Source: Caenorhabditis elegans
Lineage: Eukaryota; Nematoda; Chromadorea; Rhabditida; Rhabditidae
DNA length: 64,000 bases
Reading direction: 5' to 3'
NCBI RefSeq assembly: GCF_000002985.6
Contig: NC_003280.10
Span: 13,574,501-13,638,500, forward strand
A model generated the notes under the pieces. The model did not search any database. It was not told where the DNA came from and worked only from the letters and a program-made list of their open reading frames with translations. Each line of letters starts with the position of its first letter. Position 1 is the stretch's first letter. Shown in pieces: positions 33,290 through 45,353 of this stretch. Position numbers and translations under genes: made by a program.

Positions 33290-33560
33290 GGTAAATATTT
33301 CCGGAACATCGGCAAATTGCCGGAATTGAAAATTTCCGGCAAATCGGCAAATTGCCGGAATTGAATATTTCCGGCAAATAGGAAAATTTCCGAAATTGAT
33401 TATTTTCAGCAAACCGGCACAGTGCGGGAATTGAAGTTTCCGGTGAATTGGCAAATTGTCGGAATATAATATTTCCGGTTTGCCGTTTGCCGGATACCAA
33501 TTTGCCGATTTGCCGTAAATTTAAATTCCGGTAATTTGCCGATTTGCCGGAAAAAATCAT
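33290..33560. repeat. GGCAAATTGCCGG array 5' of the GST cluster
   Basis: About eight units of the TTTCCGGCAAATCGGCAAATT family, as at 23695. Confidence 0.8.
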
Positions 33561-33747
33561 ATTGAGCATATTTTTTCAGAAAGACGGCGTGCGACAAAAA
33601 ATTAACAAGAAATGTGGTTTTTGATGCTTTTCGAACAGTTTAAAATATGTTTGTCTTTCCGATTTATGTCTGATGGGAAGGAAAAGTACACACAAATTTA
33701 TTTGCTCCATTGGCCAAAGCGAAAAAATCAGAATATTCAGAAAATGA

Positions 33748-35225
33748 TTAGAATCCCTTATCCGGGCTCGATTCAAGATGCTTGCGAATCTCCGGGATTC
33801 CATCGACTTTCTGGTACCAGGCCTTGATGTCTGGGTACTCGTTCAAGTATTCCGGCCACCACGCGATTAGGGTTCTCATATTATCACAAATCATCAAATC
33901 AGCATAGGTAAGTCCGCCGGAGAACAAGAATCCGGAGATGCTAAGCTTCAGGAACTTCCCGATAATCGTCAGGAACTTGTCTCTAGCTGGAATCAGCGTC
34001 TTCTTCTTCTCCTCTTCGGTGTCATTCTGAAGAACGCCGATTTTCGCGTAATAGTATGGCTTGATCTCCGCGTAGAAATCCTTGAACTGATCGATGAGGG
34101 CGTCGGCGAGCGCTGCCTCCTCGTCGGTTTTTCCGGCATAGCCGAATTTTTTGGCGAGGTACCTGGCGATCGCCATGGATTGTGGGATTTGGAGTCCCGA
34201 ACTGAGCTCGAGCACGGGCATTTGGCCAAAGGGCATTTTGGGTTTTTGAGCTGGCCAGTCTGCATGCTCAATGCGGATATCCTCGTATTTGGTGCCGGAT
34301 AGGGCGAAGAGCTGGAAATTTTGCGATTTTTGCGCCAATGTGTTAATTACGGTTTGATCTACAAAAAATACGGGGGAATTTTTCGCCCGAAAAAATGTGA
34401 CGTCAGCACGTTCTTAACCATGCAAAATCAGTTGAGAACTCTGCGTCTCAACTTCCCGCATTTTTTGTAGATCTACGTAGATCAAGACAAAATGAGACAC
34501 TCTGACACCACGTGGATTGCGAAAAGGCGTGCACCTGTAAAGAGTACTGTAACTGGAAACAGGCGGTAGTATTTTCATCGATTTTTCACATTGTTTTGCG
34601 AAAAAACACTAACATTTTAACAAATCGACTCTTTGAAGGCGCACACCTTTTTTCATTTATCAAAAATTGCCGTGTCGAGACCGAGTACTGTTGCAAACGC
34701 GGCCCAAGTGGTGTCATAGTGTCCCATTTCGGTTTGATCTACGCAGATCTACGAGAATCGCGGGAATTTGGACGCATTTTTAATGGTTAAGAACGTGCTA
34801 ACGTCACATTTTTTTGGGCAAAAAAAATTTATTCCCACATTTATTGTAGATCAAACCGTAATAGGACAGCCTGACACCACGTGGTGGCCTGGAAGCAAAG
34901 TGGCCTAGAAAAAGCTAAAATTCGGCCAGCAGTATTCTATGTCATGGTTTTAGCCGAAAAACTTCCTAGGTTGCGGATTTTCAACAAAAAAAAACGTACT
35001 CACTTTGGACAAGTGGCCGAGTTTCCTTGATTTCTAGGCCACGTTGAAAATGTCGAAAAATCGTAAAAATAACATTTTCGTGCTGATCGTGCCGTGATTT
35101 GCTACGTTACCGAGTTTTAGAAAAAACTCGGCCACCAATTCAATTTTCTAGGCCACCACACTAACCTGTCTAGAAACATCTCCCAATCCTCGTCCGTTAA
35201 AATAATAGAACTTGTACTCGGCCAT
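33748..35225 (-). CDS. gst-20: Glutathione S-transferase (sigma-like), 207 aa
   Basis: Two minus exons, 35225-35166 and 34311-33748, phase 0. The thioredoxin-like N-domain starts MAEYKFYYFNGRG with the catalytic Tyr at position 8, followed by MPFGQMPVLEL and IPQSMAIARYLAKKFGYAGK (cis-Pro loop and glutathione gamma-Glu site). The C-domain has LADALIDQFKDFY and LTYADLMI. The first exon is short (20 codons) while the rest of the cluster has a ~46-codon first exon, so this is the most diverged member and its intron sits elsewhere. The 854-bp intron holds palindromic repeats. It conjugates glutathione to electrophiles, cytosolic. The name gst-20 is inferred from its place next to csp-1 and separate gene structure. 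Confidence 0.8.
34345..34880. repeat. Palindromic TTTGATCTACAAAAAATGCGGGA elements in the GST intron
   Basis: Two or three copies (34345-34515, 34715-34885) of a unit whose ends are ACGGTTTGATCTAC / GTAGATCAAACCG. Between them lies a GCGTGCACC...GGCGCACACC pair (34525-34650). More copies at 41985-42135 and 63475-63600. Confidence 0.75.
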
Positions 35226-35539
35226 CGTACAAAAGAGCAAGCACAATCACAGACAGTCAACACACAACTGATAGTCGTCTGCCAGTGTCCCCCTGTCCGC
35301 CCTTTTATACTTCCCATGCCACGTGTCTCCGTCTCTTTTCTCTTTTCCCGACGGGGGGAAACAACGTGGTTTATGCGATGGCGGCGGGGAGGTCACTGCC
35401 ATCTTGATATTGATCTCAGAAGATAATTCGATTTATTTGTAATTGGATATGGCGGCGACGATTCATGGTCTTTTGTAGGAAAAATGATGACAAACATGAC
35501 TTTTTTGTTCGAAAATATGGGATTTCTAGAATGATCTCT

Positions 35540-35935
35540 GTCGAAAAGTTCAAAAGTTTCATAGGCTTGCAGGCAGGCATAGGCAGTCTTGTAGGTATGC
35601 AGATAAACATAGGTTACCTTGCAGGCATTTAGTCAGGCTTGTATGGAAGGCATGCAGCCAGGCATAGGTTTATTTGACGGCAGGATGTTTCTTTTGATCG
35701 CAAACTCCCCAGGTGTGACTTACGCCTTCTTTGTGCCTACACCCATGCCTACTGTCTATGTTAGACCCTTTACGTAGGCCACAGACTGCCCGCTTGCCTT
35801 CAAGGCAAACTACACCTGCCTCGTGCCTAGATAACTTGCCTTCTAACAGACATACGTTTGATCTACTGCCTACTGTCAAAACCATCTTTTTTAGGTGGTA
35901 GGCAGCCTGAAAGCGTGCCTACCTACCTTAGAATC
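35540..35935. repeat. GCAGGCATAGG / GCCTACC repeat between GSTs
   Basis: Degenerate AGGCAGGCATAGG and GCCTACACC units, same family as the transferase intron repeat at 11685. Intergenic 35226-35540 otherwise is GST promoter; it contains GTGTCTCCGTCTCTTTTC at 35322-35341. Confidence 0.6.
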
Positions 35936-35979
35936 ACTCATTATGATATAATAATCTTTATTAACATACACATAATATA

Positions 35980-36794
35980 TCAAACAACAGAATCTGGTCT
36001 CGACGAGTTGTGCTCCTTGATCTCCGGTATCTCATTAACCTTCTCACGGAGCGCTGCAAGCTTCTGCTCCTCTCCGTGCTTATCAAACACTCCCAGCATC
36101 TCCATAGTTGTCAAAATATCAGCTATCACCAGATCAGCCCAAGTTACACCATCTCCGACTAGGAATCCTGACTTGCTCTTCTCAAGAATTCCATTAAGAA
36201 TTTTGAAGAATGTATCCCGGGCCGGCGCGAAGACCTCCTTTTGGATTCGCTCGATTTCCTCCGCATTTCCGGATCTTTGAGCCATGATGAGTTGGCGTAG
36301 TGGGGTGACGAAGTCTTTGAATTGATCTACGATTGCATCCACCCACGCTTCTTCCTCTGATGTTTTTCCAGCGTAGCCGAATTTTTTGGCAAGGTAGCGG
36401 AGAATTGCAGCGGATTGGGGGATTTCGAAGCCATCGACTGAGAGGAATGGGAGCTGACCAAATGGGGTTTCTGGAAGATTCCTGGGTTGGGATTCAGACT
36501 TAGGCTTAGGTTTAGGCTTTCGCTTAGGCTTAGGTATAGTCATAGGCCGAGGCATAGGCTTAGGCTTAGAGTGGACCACCGTATCTGATTTTTAAAAAAT
36601 TCTCAAAATCCGTGACAGTTATACAAATACCACTAAAAATGTTTCAAAAACTCACTTGGCTTCAACGCTCCCCACTCTGGAGTTCCATTCTCAATACGAA
36701 CATCCTCAAACTCGACGTGAGCCAGCTTGAAGAGCTGCCGAGCCGGCTCAGCCCATCCACGAAGGTTGAAATAGTAGAGCTTGTATTGTGGCAT
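35980..36794 (-). CDS. Glutathione S-transferase (sigma-like), 209 aa
   Basis: Minus exons 36794-36656 and 36470-35980; phase 1 join giving KTPFGQLPFLSVDGFEIP. Tyr8 is in YKLYYF, then RGWAEPARQLF, IPQSAAILRYLAKKFGYAGK, the C-domain EEEAWVDAIVDQFKDF, and the SGFLVGDGVTWADLVIAD N-capping segment. The C-terminus EIKEHNSSRPDSVV is polar and differs from its neighbours. The intron is 185 bp and contains TTAGGC repeats. With the next gene it forms a subgroup (RGWAEPARQLF) distinct from the RGLAEPARLLF members further right. By remembered locus order it may be gst-24; not proven. Confidence 0.88.
36485..36580 (-). repeat. TTAGGC telomere-like repeat inside a GST intron
   Basis: About 14 near-copies of TTAGGC (also ATAGGC, TTCGCTTAGGC) filling half of the 185-bp intron. 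The second TTAGGC site in the window after 2194-2331. Confidence 0.8.
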
Positions 36795-37330
36795 TGTTTG
36801 TTGATGGGAGATGATTGAGTAGTACTTTATATACACAAAGTCGTTTCGAAAATCTCCGAAATTGAGGGGAGGGAGAGTGAGAGAAATAGAGAAATAGAAG
36901 AGTGGTTTGTGTTTTTGCGAAGAAACACTGGTCACAAAACAAAAAGTCAGAAAATTGGAAAAATTTTTGAAAAATTCAGAAAATGCATCAAAAGCTGTTT
37001 TTTTTTCAAAAATTCAAAAGTACTGAAAAATCATATGAAGTGCTTCATTTTTCTTTTATAAAACTGTTTAGCATGATAAAATATACCAAAAAATATTAAA
37101 TAAAATTTGCTAACTTGTACGGAAGATTATTTTAAAAAGTTCAGAAAATACATCAAAAGCTGTTTTTTTCAAAAATTCAAAAGTACTGAAAAATCATATG
37201 GAGCCCTGTTGCACTTCTCGCACTATTATTTCAAAAAAAAGTATTTCGGTAAAAAAATATCCGCATAAAATACTACAATATGTTTATTATCTTTTATCAC
37301 AGTTTTTAAAAATTCAACGCGATTCAAAAT

Positions 37331-38643
37331 TTAGACTTCTGTATCCATTCTCGTCGCAATATGATCCTCCAAATCTGGGGTTCCATAGATTTTCTCCTTA
37401 TACTTTTTCAAATTCTGATGTCCTTCATCATCATCATCGATGGCTCGAAGCTTCTCCAGACTGTGCAAATTATCAGCTATAACTAGATCAGCCCATGTGA
37501 GCCCATCACCAACTAAATAACCTGACTTGCTCTTTTTGAGAATTCGATTGAGAAGAATAAAGTAGACATCTCGAGCTGGATTGAAAATCTCGTAGCGGAT
37601 TTTGAGGATTTCTTCTTCTGGTTTCCCGGCCCTTGTGGCAAAAAGGAGTGTTTTAAAAGCAACGGAGAAGTCTTTGAATTGGTCGACAACGGCGTCCGCC
37701 CACGCTTCTTCTTCTGGAGTTTTTCCGGCATAACCAAATTTCTTGGCAAGGTATCGACAAATTGCAGCAGATTGGGGGATGTCGAAGCCATCAACGTTGA
37801 GTACTGGGAGCTGACCAAATGGGGTTTCTGGAAGTTGAATTAATTATGGCAGGTCTTCTTTGTAGGCACGCTTGCCTACATGCCTACGTCTGCCATCGTG
37901 TGTTCATACTCTCAGTTTGTAATCGAACATTTTATACTTAACACAAATATTTGAAATCTGCGCTAAACAAGAAGTCACAATGGAGAGCACGTAGGCAGGC
38001 AGGCAAAAAGTAGGCGCGTACGCCTGAAGATCTTATGAAACCCTAAAGCTGGATGTAGTGACTTTCTATTTATACGAAAAAAAAACAGAAATATCTAATC
38101 CTTTCTACAAGCTACAAACTACAAACTACAATATACAAACTACAAACTACAATCTGCAGACTACAAACTACAACCTATATTCTACATAATACGAATTACG
38201 GACTACAAGTAACAAACTATTTTTTTGACAAAAATTAATTTTTCAAAATACTTTCGTACCAAAAAACCTTTTACAAACTACAAACTAGCACCTACAAACT
38301 ACAAACTACAAATTAAAAACTACAAACTACAGACTACAAACTACGAACTACAAACTACAAACTACAAAAAGATTTTTCCCCGAAAGCCAAGAAATTTAAT
38401 GTTTTTTAGTTCAAACTTTTTCAAATTAAGTGTGGCATCAGTAACTACAAACTACAAACTACAAACTACAAGCAACACATTTCACTTTAAGAACTTACTG
38501 TCTCTCATTTTCTCCCATTTCCCTTCAGTATCGGCCATTGGAATCCGAATATCATCGTATGGAGTATGCGAGAGATGGAAAAGCTGTCGAGCCGGCTCAG
38601 CCCATCCACGTAGATCAAAATATGTTAGCTTGTATTGTGGCAT
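37331..38643 (-). CDS. Glutathione S-transferase (sigma-like), 213 aa
   Basis: Minus exons 38643-38499 and 37827-37331, phase 1. It begins MPQYKLTYFDLRGW (Tyr8), then a first exon slightly longer than its neighbours (DTEGKWEKMRD), TPFGQLPVLNVDGFDIPQSAAI, GYAGKTPEEEAWADAVVDQF, SGYLVGDGLTWADLVIAD and a C-terminus IATRMDTEV. An acidic insertion (DDDDEGH) precedes the last helix. The 671-bp intron contains GCCTACGT-type and ACAAACTAC repeats. No frame break. By order it may correspond to gst-12. Confidence 0.88.
38095..38480. repeat. ACTACAAACTAC tandem repeat in GST intron
   Basis: Three blocks of the 7-bp unit ACAAACT (38100-38220, 38270-38365, 38440-38475). The complement, TAGTTTGTAG, recurs at 61330-62230. 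Confidence 0.85.
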
Positions 38644-40350
38644 TTTATTTCTGGAAGATTGAAAAAGGTGGATTCGAAAATCGACAAAATTGAGTGGAAA
38701 AAGCGAGGTCTCTAACAGTCTAAGTCTATTTATTTGAGGCTTACGTCTCTAAGCAAAAATATAATATGGGAATTGGAAATCGGTGGTCTTTGAGCATTGT
38801 GATAAAAAAGAGCACAAAATTTAAAATTTCAAAATAAAAGAAAAATAAGAGAAATAAAAACGATTTTTTGGAAATTTACATTTTTTTGCAGGACACGTTT
38901 CGAAAAAAACCCCACTTTGAAAAGAGAAGAAGAGCTTTTTCAAATTTTTTTTGGGTTTAAGTCACAGAAAATAGGTCGTAATAACCAAATATAACTGTCA
39001 AAAAATTTTAAAAATTTTCTAAATTTTTAATAATTTTTTTCCATTTGAAAAAAAAAACGTCCGAATTAAATTTGAATTCCCGCGCGAATGAGTGACGTCA
39101 TTCTATGCATTTTCGCTTTTTCTGGCTAATTTTGGAGGGGTTTCTTGATATGTCTTCTACATTTGATTTAAATCGCCGTTTGTCAATTTTTCAAACATTC
39201 AATTTTCTAAAACAAAAAAAATATAAAGAAATATTAAATTTCCGTTTTTTAGACCAATTTCTTCCATGTTACGGAAAAAAGTTTTCAATTTGAAAAACAA
39301 TTGCCGAATTTGTGTTTTAAATCAAATATAGAAGAAAATTTTAAAAAAAAACGCATAAATTTAGCCAAAAATGACGTCACTCATTTGCGCGAGAATTCAA
39401 ATATAATTTGGGCATTTCTTTGATTTTTGAAAAATTGAAAAAAAAAATCATTAAAAATTTTTTTAAAAACATATTGTTTGGGCAATTTATTGTAAAAAAT
39501 CACAAATTTTAAAACTCCTCTAAAATGGTTCATTTTGAATTTAGTTAGAGAACTCAAAATTGATCTACAAACACTAAAAAATTGCCCTTTTTCAATTTCC
39601 AGTGGTTCCAAACGTTTTAAGAAAAATCTTTTTTTTTGCCCAAAAAAAAGGACAGTCATTAGATGGCTTTAAAAAAATTGGGCAAAAAAATTTTTGGCTA
39701 AATTTGTTGAAAACGGGTAATTCGTGTATGCTGAATTCAGAAAATCTATGTTTAACCCATCAAAAACTATAACGTGGCAAAAATGGGCAATTTATGGCAA
39801 AAAATCACAATTTTGAAACTCCTCTAAAATGGTCAATTTTATAGATAGAGGACTCAAAATTGATCTGCAAACACTAAAAAATTGCCCTTTTTCAATTTCC
39901 AGTAGTTTCGAACGGTTTCAGAGAAATTTTTTTTGCCCAAAAAAAGGACAGTCCTTAGATGGCTGAAAAAAATTGGGCAAAAATAAAATGCCGTCTAAAT
40001 TTGTTGAAAATAGGTAATTAATATATGCAAACTTCAGAAACTCTGCTCCATCTTTAATTCAACTTGGCATAAGTATAAAAATAAAAATGAATTGTAAAAA
40101 ACCAACAAAAAAAAATCCAGAACAATCATTCTTTAGAAAACCTCCTTCGTTTTTATTTTGTTATTCTCCCCTACCCTTTCTGTTCACCAAACATCACATT
40201 TTCTTGTTTACCCCCCCCCCCCCCCCCCACGTGAGAGAGTATTGACAAGGACATTTCGGCGGCAGTCAACATTAATGAAGTTTCTGGTTGTCAAAGGAAA
40301 CTTCTTTATTTTGTTTTTGAATATGGAAAACATGTTAGTAAGATTAAAAA
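38644..40350. repeat. Intergenic stretch with two copies of a ~290-bp element and a C run
   Basis: About 39475-39760 and 39785-40060 are direct copies (GGGCAATTTATTG, AAACTCCTCTAAAATGG, ACTAAAAAATTGCCC, CAGTCATTAGATGGC). Two inverted copies sit in the intron at 55790-56230. A C17-18 run lies at about 40211-40229. 38650-38760 is the promoter of the 213-aa GST (ACGTCTCTAAG at about 38743). No gene seen. Confidence 0.65.
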
Positions 40351-41598
40351 TTAGATCTCCGTTACTGGACGACTTGCGATATAGCTCTTCAGATTGGGGT
40401 GGGAATACACTTTTTCGAGATGAGCTGCTAGTTTTGGTTGCTCTCCAGAAGCTTCTAGGAGCCCATATTTTTTCAGTGTTTGAATGTTGTCAGCGATATA
40501 AAGATCCGCGAAGGTGATTGAATCTCCGATCAGATATCCTGACTTGCTCTTTTCCAGTAGGCCATTGAGAACTTTGAAGTACACATCCATAGCAGGTTTT
40601 ATAACTTCAGCCGTTAACTTTTCCAGTTCTTCAGCAGATTTTCCGACTCGTTTTGCAATGACTAGTTTTCTGAATTCCGCAAAGAAATCTTTGAATTGAT
40701 CGACGACGGCGTCTACCCAAGCTTCTTCCTCTGGAGTTTTTCCAGCGAACCCGAATTTTCTAGCAAGGTAGCGATTTATGGCAGCAGATTGTGGGATTTC
40801 GAAGTCATCGACGGTGAGGACAGGCAATTGTCCCATTGGGGTTTCTGGAATTCGATATATAGCAGGGGTGGGCGACATATTCCGGCAAGTCGGCAAACCG
40901 GCAAATTGTCGGAATTTAAAATTTCCGGCAAATAGACAAAATGCCGGAATTTCAAATTTCCGACAAATCGGCAAATTTTCGGAATCGAAAATTTCCGGCG
41001 AATTTGAAAATTTCGGGCAAATCGGCAAACCGGCACATTGTCGATTCTACATTTTTTCGGCAAATTGTGGTTTTGCACATTTGTTTTCGGAAATTTCATA
41101 ATTTCGATTTCAATCGGCGAAACTGTTTTTAAAAAACCGGCAAACTGCCGATTTTTGTGGTGTGCGGCAAATTTCAAAACTTGCCAAGCTCGGCAAATTC
41201 GGAAAATTTTACGAACTTTCTAAACAGTAAATTCGGCAAATTTGCCGAACTCGGTAAATGTCAAATTCGGCAAGTTTGCCGAGCATGAAAAACGGCAAAT
41301 ATGGTAGACTTGACGAGCTCGGCGAGTCGGGCATATTCAACAAATTTGCCGAGCTTGGGAAACGGAAAATTTGATAAATTTACCGCGCTAGGTTACCAGC
41401 AAATTTGGCAAATATTGCCGCTCACCCCTGCACTACCCTACCACTTTGCCCAAACTCACTGCCTTTCATCTTCTCCCAGGTGTCATCCAAAAAGTTCACC
41501 CGTTCATCCTCAAACGGAACTCCGGCAAGATGGAATAAAAGTCTGGCTGACTCGGCTAGACCACGAACTGGGAAATAAGACAGCTTGTAGGACGGCAT
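40351..41598 (-). CDS. Glutathione S-transferase (sigma-like), 210 aa
   Basis: Minus exons 41598-41460 and 40844-40351, phase 1. MPSYKLSYFPVRGLAESARLLF (Tyr8), TPMGQLPVLTVDDFEIPQSAAI, RKFGFAGKTPEEEAWVDAVVDQFKDF, SGYLIGDSITFADLYIAD, C-terminus IASRPVTEI. Its C-terminus and glutathione loop are nearly the same as the 42262 gene, so these two are recent duplicates. The 615-bp intron is filled with GGCAAATTTGCCG repeat. Upstream at 41709-41716 is ATCGTCAT, one base off the SKN-1-type site present in its paralogue. Possibly gst-14 by order. Confidence 0.9.
40865..41435. repeat. GGCAAAT / GCCGAGC repeats in GST intron
   Basis: Two subfamilies: TTTCCGGCAAATCGGC to about 41150, then the CTCGGCAAATTTGCCGAGC type to 41430. 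Confidence 0.8.
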
Positions 41599-41984
41599 TT
41601 TTAGTTTCTCAAACTCATTCTCGAGACTATTTAAAGGGGAAAAAGACTAGAGTGCAGTCTGGGTACTTAGTGATCTTTCACTTCAAGATAACCCTACAAA
41701 AGATCAAAATCGTCATCATTTACGGGAAATAATAGGGAGTTTAGGGTGACAATGAGGCAATTTGTAACAAACCACAACTAGTCACATTGTGTTAGTGATC
41801 CAATGATCTTTTGAAAAGTTGAAAGGTAGGCTATGTGGGTTGCCTAGGTAGGCTAGCTTATAGGCTCTAAGCAGCCGCCTGCCTATCTACTGTCAAAGTT
41901 AATAAATAGGTAGGCACAATAGGCATGTTCTCTGAATGCGCATTATTTTTGGTTTTAGGCAAATCACGTGATGCCAGGATGTCC

Positions 41985-42135
41985 CAATAGGGTTTGATCT
42001 ACAAAAAATGCGGGAATTTTTTGCCCAAAAATATGTGACGTCAGCACGTTCTTAACGATTTGAAATCAGTTGAGAATTCTGCGTCTCGAGAAGATCTTCT
42101 CCCGCATTTTTTGTAGATCTACGTAGATCAAAGTG
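41985..42135. repeat. Palindromic TTTGATCTACAAAAAATGCGGG element
   Basis: Copy of the 34345 unit, from GGGTTTGATCTACAAA to ACGTAGATCAAAG, between two GSTs. 41735-41985 has only GCCTACCT-type repeat. Confidence 0.8.
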
Positions 42136-42261
42136 GCAAATTGGTGTTCGACGTCCGGTTTTGCAAGAATGCAGGAAATTTTTTGACAGCATATCATACT
42201 TTATTATTCGTTTTCAAAAATGCGTATTTCATGAAAAGTAGAAAAAGAAAATAGAAAAAAA

Positions 42262-43410
42262 TTAGATCTCGGTAACTGGACGACTTGCGATATAACTCTT
42301 CAGCTTCGGATGGGAGTACACTTTTTCGAGATGAGCTGCAATTTTTGGTTGCTCCGTAGCATTCAGGAATCCAAAGTTTTTAAGGGATTGCATATCTTCA
42401 GCGATGAAAAGATCCGCAAAGGTGATCGAATCCCCGATGAGATATCCTGACTTGCTCTTTTCCAGAAGGCCATTGAGAATTTTGAAGAACGAGCTTACAG
42501 CTGGATTGATAACTTCCTTGGTGAGCTTTTCAATTTCTTCCACTGATTTTCCGGCTCGCTGAGCAATAATTAGTTTTCTGAATTCTCCAAAAAAATCCTT
42601 GAATTGATCGACGACGGCGTCCACCCAAGCTTCTTCTTCAGGAGTTTTTCCAGCGAACCCGAATTTTCTAGCAAGGTAGCGAGTGATGGCAGCAGATTGG
42701 GGGATTTCAAATCCGTCGACGTTTAGGACAGGCATTTGACCCATTGGGGTTTCTGAAAATACTACTTTTTGAAATTCGCCGCTCCCAACACAGAAGGATT
42801 TGAAAAATTTGACCGAAATTATTGATTTTGTTGTTTAAAAAATTATAGTAAAGTATCATAAAATTGAGGTAATTCAAATTTTATGTACTTGGAATTTGGC
42901 CCAAAAAATTAACTTCAGAATCAGAAGTTGCCTAAACGGTTTCGGGCGACCCATTTTGGCCCAAATTTTTGGCCCACCTGAATCCAAGTTTTGCCCAAAT
43001 TTAGACAACTTCTGATCCAAGTTAATATTTTTTGGGCCAAAATTGGGCAAGAAGCTAAGGCCAAATGCCGGGTAGGCCGACCACACGGACGCTATTCAAA
43101 AATCAAAATTGTGCAAAGAATTCAGTACTTTTGGTGCTACTAGAAATATCAGAAAATTTCTAATTTTTCGAATTTTGCTCAGCACGGCAAATTTGCCAAA
43201 TTTGCCGAATTGGCAGAGCTCGGCAAATTTTGATGTTTGCCGCACTACCGTTCCACTAAGCCAAAACTCACTGTCCTTCAGCTTCTCCCAGCTTCCATCT
43301 CCAAAAGTCAGTCGTTCATCCTCAAACGGAACTCCGGCAAGATGAAATAAAAGTCTGGCGGGCTCAGCGAGTCCACGAACGGCAAAGTAGGTCAACTTGT
43401 AGGAAGGCAT
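42262..43410 (-). CDS. Glutathione S-transferase (sigma-like), 209 aa
   Basis: Minus exons 43410-43272 and 42752-42262, phase 1. MPSYKLTYFAVRGLAEPARLLFHLAG, Tyr8, MGQMPVLNVDGFEIPQSAAI with cis-Pro54 and Gln65, GFAGKTPEEEAWVDAVVDQFKDFF, SGYLIGDSITFADLFIAE, C-terminus IASRPVTEI. Close paralogue of the preceding gene. TATA-like TTTATATG lies at about 43463-43470, CTGCGTCTCT at 43489-43498 and the SKN-1-type ATTGTCAT at 43540-43547, all within 140 bp upstream. Possibly gst-15 by order. Confidence 0.9.
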
Positions 43411-43539
43411 CTTGAAAATAATGTTAGTTGAATCAATTTGTGTCCAACAGTGGTCGAAATCACTTTATATGCACTTTGCGCGGAGATGTCTGCGTCTCTT
43501 ACAGATACTTCATGTCAAATTAGCCAACAAAACATCAAA

Positions 43540-43547
43540 ATTGTCAT
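43540..43547 (-). promoter_or_regulatory. SKN-1-type site (ATTGTCAT) upstream of GST
   Basis: Fits WWTRTCAT, in a block ATCAAAATTGTCATCATTT conserved upstream of at least two paralogues. About 130 bp from the ATG. Confidence 0.5.
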
Positions 43548-43880
43548 CATTTTACGGGATCTATATGTTGAAAACGTGGTAGCCATGCTGACAAACTAAG
43601 AAATGGGAACAAACCACGGCTGGTCACAAAAAACTTTGATCCAGAGATCAAAAAATATATATTTCCTCTAAAAACCCAACAAAAAAAGAAGATTTACGGT
43701 ATGGTCCCTATTTTGAACGAAACTATTGTTATTTTTATAAAAGTCTGTTGGAAACGAAAATTTTCTGGAAGCATTTCCGAAAAATCTATTTTTTATAAAT
43801 AAAGTTCACTGCAAAAATTCTTCTTTTTTTTTTTGCTAAAAATAATGGCAACATTGAAAAAAAAAACATAAAAATAAAAA

Positions 43881-45353
43881 TTCTCGGTTCGCTTCGCTCT
43901 CCGAGAAATAGTTTTCCCAGCTCAAGCTGCGCTCTTGTCAACACGAAATTTATGGTATTATGGGTTTATTTTTTGGGTTATAGTGTGGTATAGGTACGTG
44001 ATAATTGATAATAATGGGGATTTGGGCGCGTGGCGCCCAAATTTGAATTCGATAAGATAAGGGCCTCGAAATTTTAATTAAGGGTAATTAGTATCCTGGT
44101 GGGTGGCCCAATCGTTTCCCTCGCAGTCGTTTCTCCTCGGTTCTGATCGTCGTCGATCTGGTGGCTGAGCGGAGAGTGACGTCGAAGACTGCTGTCTGCC
44201 GTGGGAAAACTGAAAAACCTTGTGCAGAATTATGAGTTACTGAGCTGAGCCATATATAGGCGTATTCCTTAAATCAATTATACAAAAAACTTCTCTGTTA
44301 ATCCTGAGTCGTAGCTAAACGCCTTGCAATACTGCATCCCTGAAGAGCAATGTGGCACGAGGAAAACGGTCCAGAATGGAGATCGACGTTCCTCCCTATT
44401 TTTCCCATCTTCTTTCTTCTCTCCTTTCTCCGACCGAATACAGCGCTGCATAGACGAAGGCTGACGATCCTGAACCCGAATTTCGGAGTCGCCTTCCCAA
44501 ATGTGTCACGATGCCCGACGGCTGAGCGATGAAAATATGAAATCTGTAGAATGGGCACTAGTCCAATTATTATTATCTGAAACTGAATATTTAGTAAATT
44601 CGATGGTTTGTCTTCAATTCCGATGTTTGAAGTTCTGGGATCGGCGTCCTTTCCCGGTTTTAGTCCGAAATTTTTTATGGGAAATAAGTCAAAAGCTATA
44701 TATCGTATCTAGGTTCATAAATTTTTCGAAAAACACCTGATTTTTTCAATATTTGTCCAAAATTTGAACCTGCATTTGATAATTCGTGTTTCCTTGCGGC
44801 ATCCGGCGCCGGAAAAGAAGTCGTGCGAGACTCGAACTCTCGAAGAACGTCGAATTTTCTGTGGTCTCTATAGGTGAAAACATAAGTCTCTGCAAAATAG
44901 ATCATTATTCAAACTTCGAAACTGGCTCCACGAGCCCAAATCCGAAAATATTTTACTCTACAGAACTGCAAAAATGAAGCTTCCCTGCTACCGCCGAAAC
45001 AAGCACAAGGGTCAAACTGCTTTTGTTGCAGATTGACACCGACTGCCCACTCTGGCGGAATCTGAAGGAAAAAGGAAGGCTCACCTGATGCCAATCAACT
45101 TACGGTGTAATCACATTTTATGGATAGTTCATAATGTCCTCACGTAGGATTGGAATATAGTGTAGGTGCATGGCACTTTGGAATAACAGATGTGTGGGGC
45201 GGGCGGGTGGGAACCAACACGTAGAATGGTGACAAATCGCCGCTGCGGCCAAGGCAAGATTTCATCGCGTCGAGACCCATCGAACACTAAAGGCGATGCG
45301 CCTTTAAGCTGGCGGTACGATACTCGCTCCGCTTTCTCGGGGAAAACATATAA
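43881..45353. mobile_element. Unidentified mobile element, copy A
   Basis: Begins TTCTCGGTTCGCTTCGCTC with a terminal hairpin (TTCTCGG...CCGAGAA). It ends with a ~141-bp segment starting ACCAACACGTAGAATGG (45213) and finishing GCTTTCTCGGGGAAAACATA. The first ~113 bp and last ~141 bp are shared with copy B; the interior is not. No ORF over about 90 codons. Confidence 0.65.

Noticed and set aside
44800-44860. Possible tRNA on the minus strand (T-arm CGAGAGTTCGAGTCTCG)
   Set aside because: The T-stem pairs, but no matching acceptor or D-arm lies at the right distance.
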